NCBI GenBank assembly: GCA_033558025.1
Contig: JAUCEF010000012.1
Span: 3,100,001-3,164,000 of the forward strand
Reading direction: 5' to 3'
Length of the DNA stretch: 64,000 bases
Origin: Phytophthora sp. 'mugwort'
Lineage: Eukaryota; Oomycota; Peronosporomycetes; Peronosporales; Peronosporaceae
This document shows, in pieces, positions 11,055-20,253 of this stretch; the stretch's first letter is position 1, and each line of letters begins with the position of its first letter. The notes under the pieces are model-generated. The model ran no database searches and was not told the origin of the DNA. It saw only the letters and a list, made by a program, of their open reading frames with translations. Both the position numbers and the translations under genes were made by a program.

Positions 11055-11392
11055 ATGGTCTTTTGACCGTATCGGCGCTTGTGCGCTGAGTTATACTCTC
11101 ACACCGAGAGCCTCGAGGGTGCGGGTGGCGCGCAGTCAGAGACCTCTCCCGTACGGGATGACGAGGATAACGAAGGTGTCGGAGACACAGGGGGCTTAGC
11201 CCGTGGCGAGAGCTGTTGTCGCGAGGCGAGCGAGGGAGGTCAAAAGGCCAATTGGATGTTAACATCTGAGTTCGAGCACTTGATGCGGAACGAACAGTGA
11301 TACGCTCTTGGAGCGGAAGGTTACGGTCCTTTTGAGATTGATACAATCAGACCCCCGTAGATACAATGTGTCCATGGTTTAGTGGGAGAGAG

Positions 11393-11784
11393 TGTAACGG
11401 GGTTACACGAAGATAAGACGAGTGTAGCCGTGCTACGTGTCACCTTGCAGTAAGTGGTACTTGGTACCACTTGTATTACGGGATTTCAGTACGTAACCAT
11501 AGAGCCACTCGATGTGCATTTGACTTGGTTTAACTATGGTAGATTATTAGAGTCATACATTTACACCATAGGCGGCTTTGCGGCAGATAAACAAACAAAT
11601 AATTGTTCAGTTTTTGCATTAAAGAGAGTATTGCCTAGGTTGAGGCATACTGACTCTTTGAGTCTCTAGTGGCATAACTAGAGGGAGCTAAGCCTCTGCG
11701 GAGCCTTATGGGTTGGATAACCACAGCTGAGACTCGGGGGGTCATACGTCTCCCTTGACGCACTACGCTACGCAGCCCGCTGTA
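11393..11784 (+). repeat. Gypsy 3' LTR (about 392 bp)
   Basis: It begins TGTAACGGGGTTACACGAAG and ends near CACTACGCTACGCAGCCCGC. It is the inverted counterpart of 2991-3385. It follows the chromoviral pol in the expected sense. The sequence right after it, read on the minus strand, is a mariner transposase fragment. Confidence 0.75.
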
Positions 11785-12075
11785 TGGTTGACATCGCATC
11801 TTGATCTTACAGCCATCAACTTCTCCTGATTCCTCAAGTTCAACATCGTTTTCGAGTACGTGTGGACCCGCTCTGTCCTGCTGGACAAACACAGTAGAGC
11901 CTTTACGAACTACAACATTATTTAATAAATATCTAATAATAATTACTTCCTCCGGGCTCAAATTATTGCAAAAATGGACTATCCACAAGGGTCCAGCACT
12001 GTGAGTCTTTTTTAAAAAAAGTATATATGTGAGTGGTATAACAAAAGAAAAAAAATGTTTGCATTTATACATCAA
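11785..12075 (-). pseudogene. Mariner-like transposase fragment
   Basis: The minus-strand frame reads LWIVHFCNNLSPEEVIII, then VVVRKGSTVFVQQDRAGPH with the second catalytic Asp box (QQDxAxPH), then ENDVELEESGEVDGCKIKM. It stops abruptly at the Gypsy LTR border, where the third catalytic Asp box would be expected. The Gypsy element therefore probably cut this mariner copy. Confidence 0.55.
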
Positions 12076-13430
12076 TTACAACACCTTCATGAAGAACTGT
12101 AACAGCGTGTCGAAAAATTTCCAAGTCACATGGGATGACTGTGGAAGCTTTCCTTGTCGTTTCAGCTTGCTTTTGCTCATGTGCGGTAGCTTGTAATCAT
12201 TAGCCCCGCCTACTTTCATCACACACTCCATAACCTTCTGCAAGGTGAGGAATATGTTGTCTAGTGTCTTTACTTTGAATGCTGCGTACGACTTCCTTAC
12301 TGCCTGTACTAGTTGATCAATGTTGTAGCAATCTTCTTGGTACTGGAGAGCCTGGATAGAAGTGAAGTATCCCAAATCCAGGGTGTTGACGTCGGGTGAG
12401 TTTGCCGGCTGGAAGGCAAGACGGATGTTCCAGCCGTCAGCCAGTCCAGCGGCTAAGATGTCGGCGTCGTCCGATTGCAGTGCGGTGTGGCGTTGTCTTG
12501 CTGGATTAGGATAGGCATCCCTTTCTCAGATGCAGGCCACTTGGTCTTAAATGCTGGGATAATGTTCTGCAACAGGTAGCGTTTGTAGACCTCTCTGTTC
12601 ACGGACCCCAGGTTCTTCGTCTCCAACGTGCCAGCTGGACGATTCTTGCTGGTACGATGTGCTTCCGTCCGCTTCGTAACGTCCCAAATGCCAATTATAC
12701 CATCAAATAAAACCTCTTCATTTTGATCATATCTGTACAAACCAAATCATAAAATGTAAGAGGATCAAATAACAAACAACGCTTGGCGTACAGATTTACC
12801 GAGGTCTAGCAACTGCAGCTAGAAACATGGACTTGCCAATAAAGCGCTTGCTTTTGCGCTCACGGTGTGGCACAGTCTCCCCAGGCAATACGTAGAAAAT
12901 CTTCTTGTCGGTGTCCTCATTGAACCACCTCTCGTCCACATGCACGACGTTATAGATGGGCGAGAAGTGGAGGCCGTACGGCCCGTGAACGACTACGGCG
13001 GACGGCGTGGCGTAGACGGGCGAGCTTGTTCGCCTTCGTCAGCAGCGGGTGGATCGTGCTCGAGTGGCGTAGAAGGCTTCCTTGGGCCACGGCATCTCGT
13101 ACGACGGCGCAGGAGACGCCAAGCTCTTCGGCGAGGCACCGCTGCGTCATACGCCACCGAAGAGGGACTGCGGCAACGCGCTCCAACAGCTTTGCCGCCC
13201 CGACGTGCCCTTGATCCGTGGAGAAACACCGGCAATTCCTTCGCTGGTATATGTCGTCTCAAATCGAGACCAAATGTCGCTGACGGTAATCGTGTGGACA
13301 CCAAACTCCTCAGCTGCGTCGCGCAAGACACCGCCATCAAACTGGCCTCTCTCGTCGTACATCAGCAGGAAGATCACCACGTCTTATCGCTCTCTCATGA
13401 TCAGGTTGGGCTTCGTCGGGCGGGACATGG
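12076..13430 (-). pseudogene. Mariner-like transposase relic, near full length
   Basis: Read from 13430 leftwards, the pieces follow the mariner order in three frames. An N-terminal helix-turn-helix region comes first (ERGQFDGGVLRDAAEEFGVH, VSDIWSRFETTY). Next is the first catalytic Asp box VVHVDERWFNEDT near 12940, then KSKRFIGKSMFLAAVARPR. The second box, ILIQQDNATPH, is near 12490. The third, PDVNTLDLGYFTSIQALQ, is near 12370, and a helical C-terminus ends at 12076. Frameshifts and stops separate the blocks. Mariner transposases cut and paste DNA at TA sites. No terminal inverted repeats were identified. Confidence 0.75.
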
Positions 13431-13559
13431 TGGAGGAGACTGATGGTGACCATCAAGAAGGTGCAAATTGATCAATGAATGGCATGCTGAGACGCACACT
13501 TTCGTTCATAACTTTCTTGTTTGTTGGAATGTTTTCGCGCTCAAAACGGTATCCGGTAG

Positions 13560-14660
13560 AGGCGATCAAACCGCGTCGATTCCGCCTATTAGAGCTCGAC
13601 AAGCGAACCCACAGGCGAAACTAGAGTTCAACATCTGTTTTGGAATGCAATCTTTCCAATCAAAGGAAGTAATTAGTCAGCTCAATACAAAAAAGGGATG
13701 GTAATACAATTACCTGGCTTATTGGCTCGAACAGCAAAAAAACGTTTTCAGCAAGGAAATTACGGTAATTTACCTTGTCATAGATACACTCTTCGTAATC
13801 ATGGTACCCTTAGGTCGGTTCACGGAGGTACGAAGAGCCTCCGTTTGTTCCACAATAAGCTATACGCCCAACTTACCATCAAAGTACTGTTTCCGATGAC
13901 AGTCGTAGCGATGGCACGTTACCGCAGCCAGAAACATAATCTTACCGATTTCGGAGACGAAGGGTAGGGTGACTGTTCCGTAGCTGTCAGATAATATTTT
14001 GTCAGATGTCCCTTTGTAGAGGTTAAACATTTCTCATCAGCATGTACGGTGTCGTACATGTGATGCATGCGGTACATTCGGCTACCTATATGAACGTTGA
14101 CAGAAATTAGTTTCACAATATTAATTAGTCTCGGTTCAAACTAAATGTGATTAATATATTAATTAATCAGTGCAATACCCAGCGGAATGTCCACATGCGA
14201 CAACACCCATTAAAGGCGTTTGAACTTGTGCGCAGTAGTGAGCGTCGGGTTTACGCGCGATGAGGCGCGGCGAAGCGTATCATCGCTAAGATGGCGCTGT
14301 AGAGTAGAACGAGGAATTCTGACGCAGCGGCCAGTGCTTGCTGCGTTTGGCGTTGGCATAGCGGGACCGCTTGGATACGTTCCGCCACCTCCTCAAGCGA
14401 CAAACGACGGCCACGTCTTGGCTGCAGTCGCCTTGAAGATGTCATGACCGCCACGTCGACACGAGCACTCCAAATCTTCTTTACCGCCTTGTGGCAAAGT
14501 GAAAATTCTGTCCGGCCTGCACGGATCGTTCCTCGCAGGAGTCTACCGCGAACACTGCGCTCGGCGAGAAAAGGGCGACAAGTGTGTAGCAGGCGATACA
14601 GCGTAGTTGAAGGTGGCACGAGAAAAGCAGAACGAGTACTGTCCGACTGGCGGCGAGTTA
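13560..14660 (-). pseudogene. Mariner-like transposase relic, N-terminal and central parts
   Basis: Minus-strand pieces read RGTIRAGRTEFSLCHKAVKK (helix-turn-helix) and GRRLSLEEVAERIQAVPLCQ at 14250-14560. They are followed near 14060-13920 by VHADEKCLTSTKG and KYYLTATEQSPYP, the usual surroundings of the first catalytic Asp. The section in between, at about 14100-14220, is AT-rich and without coding sense. The rest decays towards 13560. It is the third mariner relic in a row with the same orientation. Confidence 0.6.
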
Positions 14661-15223
14661 ATCTCGACCCATCGAACTAGTGGACTGGAACCAAGCTCTC
14701 GCTTTCAATATTTTTTTATATAATCACGTGAGAAAACACGTTTAAGTACGATTGTTAAATAACCCCAGCGGGCATTTTGAAGCGAGCCGGACAAGTATAT
14801 TATAAAAGTACGAACTACTACCGTACGTACAGTAGAAGTCATACTATCACCGGCTGAGACCCGAACTGACCTACCGGTAGTTGCCTAGTACTCACCAACT
14901 GATGCCAGCATTCTGGCTTTATTCCATTCGGGGTGGTCAGGCTCGATCGGGTAACTACTGCCTCCTCGTATCATGCGAGGAGGCGAGTCGCATGAAGACA
15001 TGCCGTATATTATATATGATAAATCTTCGAACAAGCAATGCGGCGAAATTGGATGCGTGCATCAAGCTAATACCAAATACGAGCTAAGAGAATGAAGACA
15101 AGCTGAAGCAAATACAATTAATTGGCACTAAAGTTCCGTGTTTAGGCTATATGCATGCAACGATACATGCAACAAGTGGAACTAGAAGAAGTGACGCCTG
15201 CTACCCGATGGTTTCCACCACTT
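14661..15223. other. Intergenic, 3' side of the first flavocytochrome gene
   Basis: I see no gene. The AT-rich tract at 14700-14830 is followed by unique-looking sequence. The minus-strand gene ending at 15224 should have its 3' UTR and polyadenylation site in the right part of this stretch. Confidence 0.4.
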
Positions 15224-17542
15224 TCAGAGCTCAAACTCCTCCTCGTGCACGTCGAAGTGGCGTGTGCCAATGTCCGAAATAGCGTCCTCCGTCGCGTTTT
15301 TGAGGGACCCCGGGCCGGAGATGAAGACGCCCACCGTCGAATTCCCGACGGCTGCGGCGTCAGGGTGCGTGGCAGCGAACTGCGTGTGGCTGTCGTACAC
15401 TTTCCGCATGATCTCGGTCATGTTGGGGCGCTGACCAACTGCTACTTGATAGTCGGCAACGAGGTCGCGGAGCGTGTGGGCGTCGCTAGCGATCGACTGC
15501 GTACCAGCTGAAGTCAGCAACGATCCCGAGTAATCAGAAATCTCTTCGCTCCTCTTGTCTTCCATGTATATAAACGCATAGACTCCTAGCATAGCGACGA
15601 CAATCACCAGCGAGATCTCCACAAAATTCTGGAGGGGCCAAAGGTTTTTGTTGTCTGCCTGTACCTTGCTGCCGTATTTAACTAGGATCCAGACTAGGAA
15701 AATGAGGAAGAATACCACGATGTACATAGTCAATTTGCTGGTACACGAACGCAGCGGCTCGGTAAACGGCCTCGGTGTCTTTGACATGACCTTGACGTCG
15801 TAGCGTGTGGCAGATACGTGCGGTTTTCCAGCGAGCCGTTCGTGGTCAATAGGCTCGTCGAGCTGGTCGTTCATCGGGATACGGGTAAGACTGAAGTATA
15901 GATTGAAGTAGTGCTGTTGCGGGTCTAGCTCCTTGATCTGCATAAGCACGGGGTGGATCTCTTCCAGCAGCGATAACTCACGGAAAGAGAAGATGAAGAA
16001 GACCTTTTGACGCAGCGTCTCGCCCTTCTGCAACTTCGTTACAATATCCTCCAGAATGGAGAGCAACGGGGTCACACCGATGCCACCACCCACGAGACAG
16101 ACAGTCGAGTACTCGTCGTACATCTCGAGCGATGTTCCATAGTAGCCGTCCATGTACACGATAGGTAGGACGTTCTTCTGCTTGCAGTCGTCAGAGTACT
16201 TGACAAGGTCCTGGGTCCAGTCACCGAGCGACTTTAACAAGATCGTGAGCGTGTCGGGGCTAGTCCGTGGCGAAGACGCGATAGTGAAGGCGTGCCATTG
16301 CAGCTTAGAAATAGCGGGGGCGTTCAGGTAGACGAACTGACCAACCTTAAAGTCACCAGCTTTTGTCGTAGAGCGGGACAGCACTACCTTGACGACATCG
16401 CTTGAGAGCGTCGTGAATTCACGAACCGCTACGGGTGTGAACCCGTTGGAGCTGGAGATCGTTCGGCAGATGGTGTACAACATGACGGAGGGGAAGATCC
16501 ACGCCAGTACCGGGTTCCAGTGCAGCACGGCGAAGATCGTCCCGAGGATAAAGAAATGGTGGACGTTGTAGAACGTATTGTACATTTTACGACGCATCCA
16601 CGGAACGGACGTGAGTCCGATCGCGAGGAAGGACAAGAGCGCCACCAGGCCGAAGAAGTTCATCCATGGGTCCTTGCCTTCTCCACCAACATCGCAGTTA
16701 AAGCACGGCAGAGCCTGCTTGACCCAAGTCCCCTCCTTAATCCAAGCCCAGTAGAACCCGACACAATGCAAGAAGGCCGTCACAACAGTAACAACTCCAA
16801 CCCAGCGGTGATATTTAATGCCGTTGGCGTATGAAATGTTGAGAAACTCCATCCAGACGCAGTTGCGTGTCGCTGGTAGGAGGAGGAACGCCATGTTGAA
16901 TATACACACAAAGCCTAAAGTGAGCGCGATGATCTCGAGGTATGTCTCGAAGTTGAAAGTCGTGAGACGAGTCTTCATACGTTCCACACGGGCTCGGTAG
17001 AAGTATTGGAAGACGTAGATGTTACCTCCAATGAGGAATATAAGGAAGAGCAGATCGCCCAAGCTTCTGTTGACCATTCGGCCCATGATTCGAGGCTTGA
17101 GGCGGAGGAAGCGGGCCAAGTTTAGCACGTAGCTGGACGAGATACGGCGCACGTTGTAGTGACGTAGGAACTCAAGCAGGAGAATCGCCACAGCCATCGG
17201 GACAAAGCAGAAGAGGAAGAAGAACGTGGGACGCACCATTTCCACGTGTCCAACAGCGCCCTTACCTCCCCCAACAGGAACTCCAAACCACATACCGATA
17301 TTCGAGCCAACCGTGTTAGAGTACGCGTCCGAGAAGTAAAAGAGTTGACTGTAGGTGTACACGACCATGGAGATCAGGATCGCGACTTGGGCTATGTTGC
17401 CTAGGAAAGCGAATTGATCCACCCAAGATGAGACTCCGAACTTGACGAGGTTTCCGCGCTTCTCCTGAAGGTTGTCCACCGGGGTCTTAACGTGTGTAAA
17501 CTCCACGTCCGAGTGCGGACTCATTGCGTTGCTTGCAGCCAT
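15224..17542 (-). CDS. NADPH oxidase/ferric reductase-type flavocytochrome b
   Basis: This is an uninterrupted 772-residue membrane oxidoreductase. About seven hydrophobic segments lie between residues 45 and 355. The b-heme ligands are visible as H245/H259 (YHRW, FLHC) and H328/H341 (NVHH, VLHW). Their spacings of 14 and 13 equal those of NOX2-type oxidases. FAD-binding signatures are HAFTIASSP (417-425) and DGYYGTS (465-471). The NADPH-binding glycine loop is GGGIGVTP (485-492), and the C-terminal lobe has GQRPNMTEI, GVFISGP and a terminal FDVHEEEFEL, as in NOX. Two extra hydrophobic segments (about 604-623 and 640-659) interrupt the NADPH-binding half. It has no EF-hands. Enzymes of this class move electrons from NAD(P)H across a membrane to oxygen (superoxide) or Fe(III); the acceptor cannot be decided here. 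It is a paralogue of 23610-25952. The start is supported by an initiator 58-74 nt upstream. Confidence 0.88.
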   Translation of the reverse strand: MAASNAMSPHSDVEFTHVKTPVDNLQEKRGNLVKFGVSSWVDQFAFLGNIAQVAILISMVVYTYSQLFYFSDAYSNTVGSNIGMWFGVPVGGGKGAVGHVEMVRPTFFFLFCFVPMAVAILLLEFLRHYNVRRISSSYVLNLARFLRLKPRIMGRMVNRSLGDLLFLIFLIGGNIYVFQYFYRARVERMKTRLTTFNFETYLEIIALTLGFVCIFNMAFLLLPATRNCVWMEFLNISYANGIKYHRWVGVVTVVTAFLHCVGFYWAWIKEGTWVKQALPCFNCDVGGEGKDPWMNFFGLVALLSFLAIGLTSVPWMRRKMYNTFYNVHHFFILGTIFAVLHWNPVLAWIFPSVMLYTICRTISSSNGFTPVAVREFTTLSSDVVKVVLSRSTTKAGDFKVGQFVYLNAPAISKLQWHAFTIASSPRTSPDTLTILLKSLGDWTQDLVKYSDDCKQKNVLPIVYMDGYYGTSLEMYDEYSTVCLVGGGIGVTPLLSILEDIVTKLQKGETLRQKVFFIFSFRELSLLEEIHPVLMQIKELDPQQHYFNLYFSLTRIPMNDQLDEPIDHERLAGKPHVSATRYDVKVMSKTPRPFTEPLRSCTSKLTMYIVVFFLIFLVWILVKYGSKVQADNKNLWPLQNFVEISLVIVVAMLGVYAFIYMEDKRSEEISDYSGSLLTSAGTQSIASDAHTLRDLVADYQVAVGQRPNMTEIMRKVYDSHTQFAATHPDAAAVGNSTVGVFISGPGSLKNATEDAISDIGTRHFDVHEEEFEL

Positions 17543-17599
17543 AAGTCGTCGAAAGAGAAGATGAGGTCACCGATGGTGGCTCGAGCAGTGGAGTCGAGA

Positions 17600-17616
17600 G
17601 GAAATCGGAAAATGAG
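17600..17616 (-). promoter_or_regulatory. Oomycete-type initiator of the 15224-17542 gene
   Basis: On the minus strand it reads CTCATTTTCCGATTTCC, close to the oomycete initiator plus flanking-region consensus (TCATTYY then an A/T-rich CAWTTT-like box). It lies 58-74 nt before the ATG. The consensus is established knowledge; the function here is inference. Confidence 0.6.
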
Positions 17617-20192
17617 TTGATAGCGAACAGGTTGCTTTTGCGACCTGCGTAGCAGAGCTCGGAGCTTTAATATTTTGGCGCTGATGATGTCGCGGAAGCG
17701 ACGTTCACGAAGCGGACGACGGTAGCTAAACGACGCGTTGACTATACGGCAGGTTTGCTACATCCTAATGACGAGCTACTTGAAGCCACCAACAGAATGG
17801 ACTCACCTCGAGATAAAACGCGGAGCACGCGCTTCCGGCGGTTTGCAACGAGCACTTCTGAACCTTTTGTTGGAGCTTATACGCTCTCTGTTGGTATCTC
17901 TTAGTCTTGGCCGTTAAAAGCGCGCGTCTTTCATGCAGACAGTCTCTTGTTGAGCGGTTCGGGGCGTGTGCCCTTGAACCAATGGCAAGAGCTTAAACCA
18001 ACGCAAACCAGTAAGAACGAGTCCGAGCTGGTCAAAGGCACTGTGATTTCAAGGTAGCTGGCTTCAAGGTACACACACAAAACTTGTACATCAAACTTAC
18101 ACTTTAATCGAACACTACAGGTTGGATCCGTGCGGTGCCAAACTGAACTTGAATTCGGATCAGAACGCGAATTCAGCTTGAGGCTTTGAGGCACGTGGCC
18201 GTCGCCAATGAAAAGCTAGTCGCGCGGTCGCGATCCTCCACACAAATTCTGTAGATCCGCTGACATGGAGCACGTACGGACAAGTGAAGCGCAGTACGTC
18301 TTCCGGACTACTGCGCCAACAAGCACTTAGCGCTGTGTGATATGACCAAATGAAAAGCAATTTATACGGCAGCATCGTATCGTCAGCGCAATAATTCGCG
18401 CTGTGCTTCAGGATCAGGTACAAGGGTCTGTAGGTTTCAAATGGAACCGTTCGTCAGCAGCGTTTTTATAGTAAGACTCTTGACGCTTGTCTGCATCCTC
18501 AATTGTACTTTATCGTGTGATTGATTAGGCTGGAGCTGGCCTCAGACTGACCCCATCCTTGCCGACTAGCCACACGGATACCGGTTGTATGCTATATGTA
18601 GTTTACGCTTATTGGCCTACGACACGTGCGAAACTGGCGACGTGAAAGCAATGGGTCGTCCAAAACAAATAGGACGGGTCTCATCTGCTGAGTATGTTTG
18701 ACAATATTTCTATGTATGATGGCTTGGCGCCGCTCGAGATCACAGCAAGTTGTGCGACACAGAATGCACTCCTGTTTTTCGGGAGTGGAGACTATTTTCG
18801 AGCGAGTTGAGGACTCCCGCGCGTCACACAAAGCGTTAAAGTCTCCACAATTCTATCGATCGACAGGCGCATACCGGTATTGTACCCCGACAATTGTTCA
18901 GTACCTCGACAACGCTGGCAACTTTTCATGTTAAGCAGACGGTAAAACTTGAAGAAAAGCAATGCACTTGTACGCGGTGCGTCGAACATTGTGACGTGCA
19001 GTGGCGGCGCCCTCGGATCAATTGTTAACCAGTTGATTCCTCGTCATTTCTAACTCCGCCGTCGGACAACTAGCGTCTACAGCGCTTCTTTGTCATTCGA
19101 GTTGTAGCCACCGTCGGACAAATTAACGTCTCGGGCACAAGAGGACATTGGTTGGTTGACGTAGAGGCTGAACTGAGCAAGACGTCAAAGTACATGTACA
19201 TCAAATTAGCGAATGTCCACGTGTAGGGTCCAAATTCTGTTGAACCTATCCGAGTACTTCGTCATGAAGACATAGTCGCCTTTGGCGCGAGTTGCGACAG
19301 CTCCGTCACTACTGTATGCCAAACACACCATCCGACGGCGAGCCGCTCGCCAACAGGAGCTCGTCTAAAAACTGACGAGTCGAACACCTCGGACCTTGCA
19401 AAATTTGGCTTGCTGCGCCGCGCATAAGGAGGCCGAGAGATGGTGGCGCCGTGCACGTACGTTGCAGTCGATAGCAAATTCGACAAGCGTGCGCGGTCAC
19501 GGATCGAGAGTAAACCTGTGGAAGGTCCTGCTGCATGTACAACTAGCGGGTTTCGCTACCAACGGCGTTCGTCGACACTTGACAGCTGGGGTTGGTGTGA
19601 AGTCCCATTGGCTCGAGGCACGTCGTCGGCTATACGTTCTGAAGGGTGCTCGTGCCGTTGACACCAGACCATTGGACAGAAGCAGGTCGGATTTTATGGT
19701 TGTCCTCTGTTCGAACGGCTGGTCGGGGCGCAGAGACAGACGATATTAATTTGCAGCGTGAAGATTGAACTAACAGACTCGACAAGGAGGGAAACCAATT
19801 CGAAGACTGTACATACTTAAATGTAGTGTACCAAATGCCGGTATGCAAGTAAACCTGTAGGTCAAGCACATCGTCGAGATTGCTGCCCCACTATCGTTGG
19901 GAGCAAGTTCCTGTCCCGGCACACAAGACAAATGGAGAGGACACCTGTTATCGATCAACAGGGCCATCAAGCGAACCGGACGCTCTCTTTCGCCGGTGTA
20001 GCTACCGGTATGTGTACTTTACTGTAGGCCAAAGAACCAAAGAATACCAAGACGATCACTTTCCGTGCAATGCTAAGTTGCCAGATGTGCTGGAAGGGAG
20101 CTCATGAGGAGGAGAGGCACGAGTCATGGACAGGCGAATGAGATTCACAGGCTCAACCACCGAGATCCGCTGTGCCAGTCGAACACACTGTA
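17617..20192. other. Intergenic region between flavocytochrome and secreted-protein genes
   Basis: I see no convincing gene in these 2.6 kb. Open frames are short and lack motifs or consistent neighbours. A small imperfect direct repeat (CCGTCGGACAA-AxTA/GCGTCT) occurs at about 19058 and 19111. The stretch should hold promoter elements for two divergent genes. Confidence 0.4.
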
Positions 20193-20206
20193 TCATTCTC
20201 GTTTTT
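20193..20206 (+). promoter_or_regulatory. Oomycete-type initiator of the secreted-protein gene
   Basis: TCATTCTCGTTTTT lies 48-61 nt before the ATG at 20254 and fits the initiator TCATTYY plus a T-rich box. It falls between two in-frame ATGs (20104 and 20254) and so favours the second as the true start. Confidence 0.5.
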
Positions 20207-20253
20207 ACCGAGTTCTCGACAAGTGGCATCCCAATCTTCCTACAGAGATCACG

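Larger units (their letters stand above)
6790..11784 (+). mobile_element. Chromodomain Gypsy LTR retrotransposon, 5'-truncated
   Basis: Pol domains follow in the order RT, RNase H, integrase, chromodomain, then an LTR at 11393-11784. This order with a C-terminal chromodomain defines chromoviral Gypsy (Metaviridae-type) elements. The 5' LTR, gag and protease are missing upstream. Instead, a hAT fragment lies to the left, and an inverted LTR-gag piece of the same or a similar family lies at 2430-3385. Multiple frameshifts and stops make the copy non-autonomous. Between the chromodomain and the 3' LTR lies about 1.1 kb with an antisense frame. Its right border abuts a mariner fragment, so it probably inserted into a mariner copy. 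Confidence 0.8.

Noticed and set aside
20104..20253. N-terminal extension of the secreted protein from ATG 20104
   Set aside because: It would put 50 polar residues before the signal peptide, and the initiator motif lies inside it.
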